A DNA stretch of 50,853 nucleotides, taken from the NCBI GenBank assembly GCA_964471865.1, contig CAYYHU010000013.1:1-50853 (forward strand), in the 5' to 3' direction. Below the pieces are notes generated by a model, which did no database searches, had not been told where the DNA came from, and worked only from the letters and a program-made list of their open reading frames with translations. Source of the stretch: CAYMUC01 sp964471865 (GTDB lineage: Bacteria; Actinomycetota; Acidimicrobiia; Acidimicrobiales; Ilumatobacteraceae). A program made the translations under genes and the position numbers. This document shows, piece after piece, positions 1 through 7,905 of this stretch (position 1 is the first letter of the stretch; the number at the start of each line of letters is the position of its first letter).

Positions 1-313
1 GTGCTGCGATCAAGTCCCCGCGCTCGTCGGCTGTGAACGTCGAGGTATCCGGAGGGAGCCACAAACCCACCGCCTGGCGATCGCCGCGATTCACCATGTA
101 GGTGTGACCTCGGCGTCGTCCCGCAGTGAGACACGGGATGAAGAAGCCGTTGGCGGCCTCACTCAGCCACGTCTCGGGACCACCGTCGTGGTCGTGGGGG
201 GCGCCCAGAAGCCATGTCACCATCGGATCGTCGAAAAAGGCTCGCGCCAGGGTCGCTGCGGCCGCATCGACATCGGCGGCCAGGCATAAACGCGAAAGGG
301 GAGCGGGGTCCAC
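1..313 (-). CDS. GNAT-like N-acetyltransferase, 3' part beyond the window
   Basis: About 104 codons are open on the minus strand and run off the left edge, so only the N-terminal part is present. The translation reads LSRLCLAADVDAAAATLARA, then FFDDPMVTWLLG, and later GHTYMVNRGDRQAVGLWLPP. This matches the first strands of GNAT acetyltransferases (alpha-1 'A..l..AF..DP...wl', then a strand carrying 'a...vGlWlpP'). The acetyl-CoA loop would lie outside the window. The start is taken as GTG at 313 because an in-frame TAG lies 6 nt upstream and a TAGCAT -10 hexamer sits just before it. It is divergent from prfC. The substrate cannot be inferred. Confidence 0.75.
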   Translation of the reverse strand, partial: MDPAPLSRLCLAADVDAAAATLARAFFDDPMVTWLLGAPHDHDGGPETWLSEAANGFFIPCLTAGRRRGHTYMVNRGDRQAVGLWLPPDTSTFTADERGDLIAA

Positions 314-319
314 GCTGCG

Positions 320-325
320 ATGCTA
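320..325 (-). promoter_or_regulatory. -10 hexamer for leaderless GNAT gene
   Basis: On the minus strand TAGCAT ends 6 nt before the GTG start. This puts the predicted transcription start at the first base of the start codon. No Shine-Dalgarno sequence is visible. Confidence 0.5.
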
Positions 326-373
326 CGACCTAGGCGATGCCGTGGCATAGGTTCCGAGACCGGGTCTCCCGGG

Positions 374-379
374 TAGCCT
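374..379 (+). promoter_or_regulatory. Possible -10 hexamer for prfC
   Basis: TAGCCT lies 52 nt upstream of the prfC GTG, implying a leader of about 45 nt. The assignment rests on this hexamer matching others in the window; no clear -35 is seen. Confidence 0.35.
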
Positions 380-431
380 CTCGTTCTCGCTCGGACTGAC
401 GGTCTGAGATCCGCAGCGAGTTTGAGGACGG

Positions 432-2027
432 GTGACGGTGAGCGACGACGTGGAGATCCAGGCGGCACGGCGCCGCACCTTTGCGATCATCTCCCATCCC
501 GACGCCGGCAAGACCACTCTCACTGAGAAGTTCCTTCTCTACGCGGGAGCCCTACAAGAAGCTGGCGCCGTTCACGCCCGTTCCGGCCGACGTTCGGCCA
601 CCTCGGACTGGATGGAGATGGAGCGCAAGCGCGGGATCTCGATCACGTCCACGGTACTTCAGTTCCCGTATCGAGACGTCGTGTGCAATCTCCTCGACAC
701 CCCCGGCCACCGTGACTTCTCCGAGGACACGTATCGAGTCCTCACCGCCGTGGACTCGGTCGTCATGGTTCTCGACTCAGCCAAGGGCATCGAACCCCAA
801 ACGCTCAAGTTGTTCGAGGTGTGCCGCCTTCGACGACTTCCGGTGCTCACGTTCCTCAACAAACTCGATCGACCCGGACGCGATCCGCTCGAACTCCTCG
901 ACGAGATCGACGACCAGATCGGGCTTCGCCCCACTCCGGTGACCTGGCCGGTGGGTATCGGAGGGGATCTGCGCGGGGTGCTCGATCGACGAGACGGGAC
1001 CTTCACCCGCTTCACACGCACGGTTCGAGGCCAAAGTATCGCTCCGGAAGAACTGGTGGATCCCGACCAGGCCGCTGCGGAAGAGGGATCGGCGTGGGCT
1101 GATGCCGTCGAAGGGTCAGAGCTTCTCGACGCCATGGGGTCGAATCTCGATGTGGCGTCGTTCTTGGCCGGAGAGTCGACGCCGGTGTTGTGTGGTTCGG
1201 CGCTCACCAACTTCGGAGTGCGGCATCTCCTCGATGCCGTGGTGGATCTCGCCCCGTCTCCCTCGAATCGAGAAGATCGAGAGGGGGAGCCCCGTTCCGT
1301 GAGCGCGCCGTTCTCGGCGTTCGTGTTCAAGATGCAGGCCAACATGGATCCCGCGCATCGTGACCGAATCGCGTTTGCCCGAGTCTGCTCGGGATCCTTC
1401 GAGCGGGGTATGGACGCCACCTGCGCCCGGTCAGGAAAGCCGGTGTTGACGAAGTATGCGGCCACCGTGTTCGGCTCGGAACGTGACACCGTGGAGACGG
1501 CGTACCCGGGTGACGTGATCGGTCTCGTCAACGCCACGGGACTGCTGCTCGGGGACACGATCTATGCCGGACCTCTAGTGAATTTTCCAGGAATTCCGCG
1601 CTTCGTACCCGAAGCCTTTGCCACGGCGAGACCCCGTGATACCGGTCGGTTCAAGCAGTTCCGTAAAGGCCTAGAACAACTCGACGAAGAAGGCGTGGTA
1701 CAAGTTCTGCGCGACCCCGACTTCGGTGATCAGGCTCCGGTCATCGCTGCAGTCGGACCCTTGCAGTTCGATGTGTTCGCCTACCGGCTCGAGTCCGAGT
1801 TCGGTGCCCCGACCGAGTTGTCGTCCGCGCCCTACGAGGCCATTCGTCTCACCGACGCCGGGTCGGCGGCTGAACTGAGAGCCACCGGCGGAATCCGAAT
1901 ACTTCAGCGCGGCGATGGTGCCTTGGTGGCGCTGTTCGAGTCGGTGTACCGGCTGCGTCGCCTCGAAGCGGATCGGCCGGAGTTGACCCTGAAGCCGATT
2001 CTCACGACCACGGGCGAAGGTTCCTGA
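432..2027 (+). CDS. prfC: Peptide chain release factor 3
   Basis: RF3 is a translational GTPase that removes RF1/RF2 from the ribosome after peptide release. The 531-residue product has the family length and the expected G motifs: G1 SHPDAGKTTLTEK at 21-33, the switch I stretch RKRGISITST near 65-74, G3 DTPGHRDF at 89-96, and G4 NKLD at 143-146. The C-terminal half contains the RF3-type segment ending in FKQFRKGLEQLDEEGVVQ. The start is a GTG; another in-frame GTG two codons later is equally possible. It converges on smpB, another ribosome-rescue factor. Confidence 0.97.
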   Translation: MTVSDDVEIQAARRRTFAIISHPDAGKTTLTEKFLLYAGALQEAGAVHARSGRRSATSDWMEMERKRGISITSTVLQFPYRDVVCNLLDTPGHRDFSEDTYRVLTAVDSVVMVLDSAKGIEPQTLKLFEVCRLRRLPVLTFLNKLDRPGRDPLELLDEIDDQIGLRPTPVTWPVGIGGDLRGVLDRRDGTFTRFTRTVRGQSIAPEELVDPDQAAAEEGSAWADAVEGSELLDAMGSNLDVASFLAGESTPVLCGSALTNFGVRHLLDAVVDLAPSPSNREDREGEPRSVSAPFSAFVFKMQANMDPAHRDRIAFARVCSGSFERGMDATCARSGKPVLTKYAATVFGSERDTVETAYPGDVIGLVNATGLLLGDTIYAGPLVNFPGIPRFVPEAFATARPRDTGRFKQFRKGLEQLDEEGVVQVLRDPDFGDQAPVIAAVGPLQFDVFAYRLESEFGAPTELSSAPYEAIRLTDAGSAAELRATGGIRILQRGDGALVALFESVYRLRRLEADRPELTLKPILTTTGEGS

Positions 2028-2074
2028 CGTCGCGACGGCCCAAAGACGACACTCATGTCGCGGTCGAGGCCGAC

Positions 2075-2578
2075 TCAGTTGCCTTTACGGCGACGAGCCA
2101 ATTCGCGCTGGATGTCACGCTGAGCATCGGCCTTGGCGAGGGCCTGGCGCTTGTCCGCTTTCCGTCGGCCTCGGGCGAGTGCGAGATCGACCTTGATCCG
2201 TCCGTCCTCGTTGAATCGCAGTGCGAGCGGGACCAGCGAGAGGTGCTCTTGCATCGTGCGAGCCCGCAACCGATCGATTTCAGCGCGATGCATCAACAAC
2301 TTTCGACGCCGCTCGGGGTCATGGGATCCGAATCCGACGGCGAACTTGTAGGGGGAGATGTGGACGTTCTCGAGCCACAACTGGCCACGCTCATCGACTC
2401 GTGCGAACCCGTCGGCGAGTTGGACTCGGCCCTCGCGCAGGCTCTTGACTTCGCTCCCCAGTAGGGAGATCCCAGCTTCGAGTTCCTCGATAATGTCGTA
2501 GTCGCGACGCGCTCGCCGATTGGCGGCGATCAGGCGAGAGGGCCCGGGCCCGGCGTTGCGTCTGGTGGGCGAGGTCAT
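2075..2578 (-). CDS. smpB: SsrA-binding protein SmpB
   Basis: SmpB binds tmRNA and delivers it to stalled ribosomes for trans-translation. The 167-residue product shows the oligonucleotide-binding barrel signature (YDIIEELEAGISLLGSEVKS, then the ENVHISPY region) and a basic C-terminal tail (RRKADKRQALAKADAQRDIQ...). The ATG at 2578 gives the family's usual short lead before the core; an upstream in-frame start would add 37 residues of unlikely composition. The start lies only 38 bp from the divergent mec start. No ssrA (tmRNA) gene was seen here. Confidence 0.96.
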   Translation of the reverse strand: MTSPTRRNAGPGPSRLIAANRRARRDYDIIEELEAGISLLGSEVKSLREGRVQLADGFARVDERGQLWLENVHISPYKFAVGFGSHDPERRRKLLMHRAEIDRLRARTMQEHLSLVPLALRFNEDGRIKVDLALARGRRKADKRQALAKADAQRDIQRELARRRKGN

Positions 2579-2588
2579 GGGAGCGTCG

Positions 2589-2594
2589 AGCGTA
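2589..2594 (-). promoter_or_regulatory. -10 hexamer for smpB
   Basis: TACGCT on the minus strand ends 10 nt before the smpB ATG. The predicted leader is about 4 nt, so the transcript is nearly leaderless. It is 9 bp from the divergent mec -10. Confidence 0.45.
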
Positions 2595-2603
2595 CCGGCC
2601 GGG

Positions 2604-2609
2604 TACCCT
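2604..2609 (+). promoter_or_regulatory. -10 hexamer for leaderless mec
   Basis: TACCCT ends 7 nt before the GTG at 2617, the spacing expected when transcription begins at the start codon. Confidence 0.5.
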
Positions 2610-2616
2610 GCGCCGG

Positions 2617-3024
2617 GTGCCGACCCTTCCTGCTGAACTGCTCGTCGACATGGCTGCGCACGCGTATGAGGCCTATCCGCTCGAGGCATGTGGGTTGTTG
2701 CTCGGGCTCGCAGGGCAAGACGAGATCATCAATTTCGTGCCGACTCGCAACACCGCCGAATCGGCGCGGGTCTACACGGTGGATCCCCGGGATCATCTTC
2801 GGATCGAGCGCGAGGCCGAGGATCGAGGCCTCGAAGTGGTCGGCGTCATGCACAGCCACACCCATTCCGAGCCCTATCCCAGCCCCACCGACGTGGCCCA
2901 GGCCCCGGACCCGACCTGGCATTACGTGATCGTCAGTCTCAAACGAGGAACACCCGAAACTCGGTCGTACCGCATCGTCGAGGGCACGATCACCGAGGAG
3001 ATTCTCCTCCCGCGTGGACGGTGA
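2617..3024 (+). CDS. mec: JAMM/MPN+ metallopeptidase, Mec-like (M67 family)
   Basis: This is a 135-residue zinc peptidase of the JAB1/MPN+ family. All JAMM residues are present: a Glu at 23 and the H-x-H-x7-S-x2-D motif as H79, H81, S89 and D92. In mycobacteria the equivalent Mec (Rv1334) cleaves cysteine from the sulfur carrier CysO after CysM has attached it, and mec, cysO and cysM are adjacent. Here cysM follows 72 bp downstream, which supports the same role, but no cysO lies between them. The start is a GTG with a leaderless -10 hexamer in front. Confidence 0.88.
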   Translation: MPTLPAELLVDMAAHAYEAYPLEACGLLLGLAGQDEIINFVPTRNTAESARVYTVDPRDHLRIEREAEDRGLEVVGVMHSHTHSEPYPSPTDVAQAPDPTWHYVIVSLKRGTPETRSYRIVEGTITEEILLPRGR

Positions 3025-3031
3025 CCCGCAT

Positions 3032-3072
3032 CAAACCGCTACTCTCTTGATCGGTTTGGTCGGAATTAAACC
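3032..3072 (+). promoter_or_regulatory. cysM promoter with AAACC/GGTTT repeats
   Basis: A TACTCT -10 candidate (3040-3045) sits inside a perfect 7-bp inverted repeat, CAAACCG at 3032-3038 and CGGTTTG at 3052-3058. A third element, AAACC at 3068-3072, can also pair with the GGTTT. The predicted start near 3052 gives a leader of about 45 nt. The layout resembles an operator over a promoter; the regulator is unknown. Confidence 0.4.
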
Positions 3073-3096
3073 ACCGGCTCTGGTGTTGGACGAGGC

Positions 3097-4056
3097 GTGA
3101 TGCACATGTACCCCTATGACAGCGTGCTGGACCTGATCGGCAACACCCCCATGGTCGACGTGAGTGTTCTGTCGCCCAACCCCCGAGTTCGCTTGGTGGC
3201 CAAGCTCGAAAGTCAGAACCCTTTCGGTTCGGTCAAGGATCGGATCGCCAAGTCGATGATCGAGACCGCCGAGAAAGAGGGCACCCTCACCCCGGGTCAG
3301 ACGATCGTCGAGCCGTCCTCGGGGAACACCGGGATCGCGCTGGCCGCGATCGCACGGATGAAAGGGCATCCGATCAAGATCCTCATGCCGTCCTCGGTGT
3401 CGGTGGAACGTCGCCAGATGCTCGAGGTGTATGGCGCCGAGGTGATTCTCACCCCCGGCGAAGAGGGTTCCAATGGTGCCGTCGCTCGAGCTCGGGTCAT
3501 GGCCCAAGAGCACCCGGAATGGTGCTTTCTCTATCAATACGCCAACGATGCGAATCCCCGGGCGCACTACGAGGGGACGGGTCCCGAGATCTGGCGTGAT
3601 CTTCCCGAGGTCACCCACTTCGTCGCCGGTCTCGGAACGAGTGGAACCCTCATGGGTGCAGGACGCTTCCTCAAAGAGCAGAATCCCGATATCAAGGTGG
3701 TCGCCGTCGAGCCGCCCCTCGGCGAACTCGTCGAAGGCCTTCGCAACCTGGATGAGGGGTACATCCCGCCAGTGTTCGACAACTGGCACGGCTTCGACCT
3801 TCTGGATCGTAAGCGGGTCGTGCGTCCGCGGGAATCGCTCGAATGGACCCGCCGTCTCGTGGCCGAGACGGGAATCTTCGCGGGAATCTCCTCGGGAGCC
3901 TCGTTGGCGGGAGCCGTCAAGGTCGCGAGCGAGATCGACGAAGGGGTCGTGGCGTTCATCGTGTGTGATGGGGGTTGGAAGTACCTGTCCACGGGGGCCT
4001 ACACCGACGATCTCGACGCCGCCGAGGCGGCTGCCGGAAAGATCATCTACTTCTAG
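3097..4056 (+). CDS. cysM: Cysteine synthase, CysM type
   Basis: This PLP-dependent synthase replaces the acetyl or phosphate group of an activated serine with sulfur to make cysteine. The 319-residue product carries NPFGSVKDR with the PLP lysine at 46, the SSGNTG loop at 73-78 and GLGTSGTLMG as the phosphate-binding loop. The C-terminal stretch WKYLSTGAYTDDLD resembles mycobacterial CysM, which uses O-phosphoserine and CysO thiocarboxylate. The extended tail ending in GKIIYF is in line with that group. ATG 3097 follows a GAGG; an ATG two codons later is also possible. It follows mec, supporting the protein-bound sulfur route. Confidence 0.93.
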   Translation: MMHMYPYDSVLDLIGNTPMVDVSVLSPNPRVRLVAKLESQNPFGSVKDRIAKSMIETAEKEGTLTPGQTIVEPSSGNTGIALAAIARMKGHPIKILMPSSVSVERRQMLEVYGAEVILTPGEEGSNGAVARARVMAQEHPEWCFLYQYANDANPRAHYEGTGPEIWRDLPEVTHFVAGLGTSGTLMGAGRFLKEQNPDIKVVAVEPPLGELVEGLRNLDEGYIPPVFDNWHGFDLLDRKRVVRPRESLEWTRRLVAETGIFAGISSGASLAGAVKVASEIDEGVVAFIVCDGGWKYLSTGAYTDDLDAAEAAAGKIIYF

Positions 4057-4113
4057 GTTCGGTGGCGCTCAGGCGCCCCCGCCGCCGAGGACGACCGCGA
4101 TCGAGGAAGCGGA

Positions 4114-4119
4114 TACGCT
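4114..4119 (+). promoter_or_regulatory. -10 hexamer for murI
   Basis: TACGCT ends 9 nt before the GTG at 4129, giving a predicted leader of about 3 nt. There is no Shine-Dalgarno sequence. Confidence 0.4.
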
Positions 4120-4128
4120 CGCCCAACG

Positions 4129-4959
4129 GTGGTACCAGACTCGACTCGACGCCCCATCGGCATGTTCGACTCCGGGTTCGGCGGGTTGACCGTCGCCCGA
4201 GCGGTCATCGATCTGTTGCCGCATGAGGACCTCGTCTACATCGGCGACACCGCTCGCTATCCCTACGGCTCCAAACCTCTCGACGAGGTTCGCGAGCACG
4301 CCCGGGAGTTGGCGCGCAGTCTCGTGGAGGACTTCGGGGCCAAGGTGATCGTGGTGGCCTGCAACACCGCGGCTGCAGCAGTGCCTCTCGAGGAGGTGGC
4401 CGAAGAACTCGGGGTGCCGGTTCTCGGGGTGGTCGATCCCGGCGCCCGATCGCTCGTCAGCGCCACTCGTTCCGGCCGCGTCGGAGTGATCGGAACGGTG
4501 GGCACGATCGGATCTGGAGCGTATGTGCGTGCCGTGGAGGCCACCGGAGCGAACGTCGAGTTGTCCTGTGCCGCGTGCCCGGGCTTCGTCGAGTTCGTGG
4601 AACGTGGCCAGATCGACGGTGACGAGGTCCTGGTCCTGGCCGAACGACTGCTCGCGCCGGTGGTCGAGGCCGAAGTCGACACCTTGTTGCTCGGTTGCAC
4701 CCACTATCCGTTCCTCGCCCGAGTCATCGCCGAGGTCATGGGACCCGATGTCGTCTTGGTCAGCTCCGCTGATGAGACCGCTTTCGCTCTCGCCTCGCTG
4801 CTCGGGTCCTCGCCGCCGCCAGGTTCGGGTCGTCACGTCGGGCAGCACAGTTTCTGGTCCTCGGGAGATGTCGACTGGTTCGTGGCCACCGGACAGCGTC
4901 TCCTAGGTCCCGAACTCGTCAGTGCGCGACGATGGTTCCCCGGGGTCACCTCCGGTTGA
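4129..4959 (+). CDS. murI: Glutamate racemase
   Basis: It converts L- to D-glutamate for peptidoglycan. The 276-residue product has the N-terminal IGMFDSGFGGLTV motif, DTARYPYG, and both catalytic cysteines: C78 in ACNTA and C190 in GCTHYP. The start is GTG at 4129, supported by the -10 hexamer just upstream; an ATG at the IGMFDSG motif would cut off the first strand. It lies between cysM and rph as in mycobacteria, but the rhomboid and phosphodiesterase genes found there are missing. Confidence 0.96.
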   Translation: MVPDSTRRPIGMFDSGFGGLTVARAVIDLLPHEDLVYIGDTARYPYGSKPLDEVREHARELARSLVEDFGAKVIVVACNTAAAAVPLEEVAEELGVPVLGVVDPGARSLVSATRSGRVGVIGTVGTIGSGAYVRAVEATGANVELSCAACPGFVEFVERGQIDGDEVLVLAERLLAPVVEAEVDTLLLGCTHYPFLARVIAEVMGPDVVLVSSADETAFALASLLGSSPPPGSGRHVGQHSFWSSGDVDWFVATGQRLLGPELVSARRWFPGVTSG

Positions 4960-5022
4960 GGACCTGAGCGTGACCCCGCTGGTCCCTGGACCAGACGCTC
5001 ACCGATACCCATGAGGAGCATC

Positions 5023-5772
5023 ATGACCCGACCCGATGGCCGTGCACCCCACCACCTGCGACCGCTGAGTTTCGAACGGGACTTCACCGAGATGGCCGAT
5101 GGCTCGGTTCTGGTCTCGTTCGGACGCACCCGGGTGCTGTGCACGGCATCCATCGACGAGAACGTTCCGCGTTGGATGAAGGGGTCGGGAAGCGGATGGG
5201 TGACGGCGGAGTACTCGATGTTGCCGGGATCCTCTCCTGAGCGAGTGGGACGCGAAGCGGCCAAAGGGCGTCAGAGCGGGCGGACGGTGGAGATCCAACG
5301 ACTCATCGGCCGGAGTCTGCGAGCGGCCTGTGACATGACGATCCTGGGTGAACGTCAGGTGGTGGTCGATTGCGATGTCCTCCAGGCCGATGGGGGGACG
5401 CGAACCGCCAGTATCTGCGGGGGATACATCGCGCTGCACGATGCCCTCAGCCGCCTTCAGGCTCGAGGTGCGATCACGGATCATCCACTTCATTCGTCCT
5501 GTGCAGCCATCAGTGTCGGGATCGTCGGGGGCGTACCGGTGTTGGATCTGCCCTACGTCGAGGACTCCGCTGCTGAGGTCGATATGAACGTGGTCATGAT
5601 CCAGCCACGTGACGGCTCTGCTGCTCGGTTCGTCGAGGTGCAGGGAACCGCTGAGGGCGTCGCGTTCAGCCGAGGTGAACTCGATCAGTTGCTGGGTCTT
5701 GCCGAAGCGGGTCTCGCCGAGATCACCGCTGCGCAGGAAGCGGTGCTCTCACAGCCTCCCCGCCTGCGCTGA
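5023..5772 (+). CDS. rph: Ribonuclease PH
   Basis: RNase PH is a phosphorolytic 3'-5' exoribonuclease that matures tRNA 3' ends. The 249-residue product shows the family opening MTRPDGRAPHHLRPLSFERD, the GSGWVTAEYSMLP motif, the arginine-rich SGRTVEIQRLIGRSLRA and CDVLQADGGTRTASI. ATG 5023 is chosen because GAGGAG lies just ahead; an in-frame ATG at 5011 would precede that ribosome-binding site. The stop is 1 nt from the rdgB start, so the two are probably co-translated. Confidence 0.97.
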   Translation: MTRPDGRAPHHLRPLSFERDFTEMADGSVLVSFGRTRVLCTASIDENVPRWMKGSGSGWVTAEYSMLPGSSPERVGREAAKGRQSGRTVEIQRLIGRSLRAACDMTILGERQVVVDCDVLQADGGTRTASICGGYIALHDALSRLQARGAITDHPLHSSCAAISVGIVGGVPVLDLPYVEDSAAEVDMNVVMIQPRDGSAARFVEVQGTAEGVAFSRGELDQLLGLAEAGLAEITAAQEAVLSQPPRLR

Positions 5773-5773
5773 C

Positions 5774-6376
5774 ATGACGATGCCTTCCCGTCCCCGGGTG
5801 GTGTGTGCCAGTGCCAATCCCCACAAGGTCACCGAGTTGGCTGACCTTCTGGGTGAGTTCCTCGATCTCGAACCCCGGCCTGATGGCCTCGGTGACGTCA
5901 TCGAGGATGCCGACACCTTGACGGGCAACGCGATGCTCAAGGCTCAGGCCGTGATGGAGGCCACGGGAGAGGCCGCATTGGCCGATGACACCGGTCTGTT
6001 CGTCGACGCCCTCGGTGGTCGTCCCGGGGTTCACTCGGCCCGCTATGCCGGTGAGGTCGCGAACGATGTCGCTAACCGGGCTCGGTTGCTCGGCGAACTC
6101 GACGCGAGCGGGGACCGCGCTCGTCGGGCGCGCTTTGTCACCGTGATCGTTCTGCTGAGACCCGACGGTTCCCGGATCCTTTCTGAAGGGGTCTGTGAAG
6201 GGACTATTGCAAGTGGCGAGCGAGGGGAGCTGGGCTTTGGTTATGACGCCGTCTTCGTTCCTGATGACGGTGATGGGCGGACGTTCGCCGAGATGACCGC
6301 AGTCGAGAAACACCGACTGTCGCATCGGGCTCAGGCCATCGACGCACTCCGCCAGGCCCTTGGACCCGGGGCCTGA
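5774..6376 (+). CDS. rdgB: dITP/XTP pyrophosphatase (RdgB/HAM1 family)
   Basis: It hydrolyses non-canonical purine triphosphates (dITP, XTP) to keep them out of DNA. The product, about 200 residues, has VVCASANPHKVTELADLLG at the N-terminus, TGNAMLKAQAV, LADDTGLFVDALGGRPGVHSARYAG, GELGFGYDAVF and a C-terminal KHRLSHRAQA. All are family hallmarks. ATG 5774 begins 1 nt after the rph stop; a second ATG at 5780 is an alternative. The open frame extends further upstream inside rph, but that part is the rph shadow. Confidence 0.96.
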   Translation: MTMPSRPRVVCASANPHKVTELADLLGEFLDLEPRPDGLGDVIEDADTLTGNAMLKAQAVMEATGEAALADDTGLFVDALGGRPGVHSARYAGEVANDVANRARLLGELDASGDRARRARFVTVIVLLRPDGSRILSEGVCEGTIASGERGELGFGYDAVFVPDDGDGRTFAEMTAVEKHRLSHRAQAIDALRQALGPGA

Positions 6377-6423
6377 GGTCCCGAGTCGGTTTGCGGTGGC
6401 GGCCCAGACGTGGTTCCCTCGAC

Positions 6424-7905
6424 ATGGTGATGTCTGAGCCGTCGACGAGTTCGAACTCCGAGTCACCCGCCGGGTCGCCGGCTGGGTCGCTCGCTGGGTC
6501 GCCGGAGTCATCGCCACGGGGTCTCGTCATCGTCGCCAACCGGCTTCCGGTGACCCGGCGAAGTTCCACGGGCGCCTGGGAGACCTCACCGGGAGGAGTC
6601 GTGTCGGCGTTGACCTCGGTGCTGGTGCGCGCCGAGGGAACGTGGGTGGGTTGGAGCGGTATCGCGAATGACGATCCTGGATCCTTTCGTCACGACGGGA
6701 TGCGGCTCGAAGCGGTCCGTCTCGATGCCGAGGACGTGGCCGCCTGCTACGAAGGAATGGCCAACGCAACGCTGTGGCCTTTGTTCCATGACGCGATTCG
6801 GGCGCCCACGATCGACGAAACCTGGTGGCAGCGCTATGTCGAAGTGAACGAACGCTTCGCTCGTCGAACTGCAGATGTCGCACCTCATGGCGCTCAGGCC
6901 TGGGTCCACGACTACCAGTTGATGCTGGTGCCGGCCATGCTGCGACGGCTTCGCCCCGATCTGCGAATCGGCTTCTTTCTCCACATTCCCTTCCCCCCGA
7001 TCGAGCTCTACGACCGCTTGCCGTGGAAAGCCGATCTCCTCGAGGGCATGTTGGGGGCCGATGTCGTAGGGATGCAGCGCCGCGGGGGAGTGGACAACGT
7101 GCTCGCCGCTGCGGAGCGCTTGTTGGCAGTGCCCGTGGTCGAGGATGCGGTGATCTATGACGGTCGTCGGGTGCGGGTGGAGACCCATCCGGTTTCGATC
7201 GACGTGGACACCATCCTCGAACTCGCCGACCGTCCTCGCATCGAGCGTGACATGGCGGCGTTGCGGTCTCGTCTCGGTGATCCTGATGTGGTGCTGTTGG
7301 GAGTCGATCGACTCGACTACACCAAGGGGATCGACGCACGTCTCGAGGCGCTCTACGAGTTGCTCGCGACCGGGAGACTCGACCCCGACACGACGGTATT
7401 CGTCCAGATCGCGGTGCCGAGTCGAGAAGGAGTCGAGGATTACGCCGAGATACGCGAGGCGATTCAGCGTCTCGTCGGCGCGATCAATGGTCGCTTCGGA
7501 CGTCTTGGAGCTCCTGTGGTGCATTACCTCGAGAGATCCTTGGATCTCGCCCAACTGGTGGTGCTCTACCGGATCGCGGACGTGATGGTCGTGACGCCGT
7601 GGCGAGATGGGATGAACCTGGTCGCCAAGGAATACCTCGCGAGTCGCCTCGATGGTTCGGGGAGTCTGGTTCTGTCGGAATTCGCCGGCGCTGCCGATGC
7701 TCTCGACGAAGCGATCCTCGTCAACCCCTATGACACCGTCGCCTTACGCGACGCGATCGTGGCGGCGGTCGATATGGAACGTTCCGAGATGCGTCGGCGG
7801 ATGGGAATCCTTCGCGACGAGGTGCGAACCCACGATGTTCATGCCTGGGTACAGGGTTTCCTCGATTCGCTCGAGACCAGCGAGACCGAGAGTCTCGCCC
7901 CATGA
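6424..7905 (+). CDS. otsA: Trehalose-6-phosphate synthase
   Basis: This GT20 glycosyltransferase joins UDP-glucose (or a similar donor) to glucose-6-phosphate. Family motifs include LVIVANRLPV at the N-terminus, SPGGVVSAL, WVHDYQLMLVP, GFFLHIPFP, LGVDRLDYTKGI and TPWRDGMNLVAKEY. The catalytic core starts about residue 31; before it is a Ser/Pro/Gly-rich tail with a 12-bp unit repeated three times (6469-6504, AGSP/AGSL/AGSP). The start is uncertain among ATG codons at 6391, 6424 and 6430, since none has a clear Shine-Dalgarno or -10. Its stop overlaps otsB by ATGA. Confidence 0.95.
   Translation: MVMSEPSTSSNSESPAGSPAGSLAGSPESSPRGLVIVANRLPVTRRSSTGAWETSPGGVVSALTSVLVRAEGTWVGWSGIANDDPGSFRHDGMRLEAVRLDAEDVAACYEGMANATLWPLFHDAIRAPTIDETWWQRYVEVNERFARRTADVAPHGAQAWVHDYQLMLVPAMLRRLRPDLRIGFFLHIPFPPIELYDRLPWKADLLEGMLGADVVGMQRRGGVDNVLAAAERLLAVPVVEDAVIYDGRRVRVETHPVSIDVDTILELADRPRIERDMAALRSRLGDPDVVLLGVDRLDYTKGIDARLEALYELLATGRLDPDTTVFVQIAVPSREGVEDYAEIREAIQRLVGAINGRFGRLGAPVVHYLERSLDLAQLVVLYRIADVMVVTPWRDGMNLVAKEYLASRLDGSGSLVLSEFAGAADALDEAILVNPYDTVALRDAIVAAVDMERSEMRRRMGILRDEVRTHDVHAWVQGFLDSLETSETESLAP

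Noticed and set aside
3097..3120. A CysO-like sulfur carrier hidden between mec and cysM
   Set aside because: The 72-bp gap is too short for a protein of about 90 residues, and neither strand has a frame ending in Gly-Gly.
5609..5773. An N-terminal extension of RdgB inside rph
   Set aside because: The rdgB family motif begins a few residues after ATG 5774. The earlier residues are the out-of-frame reading of rph.
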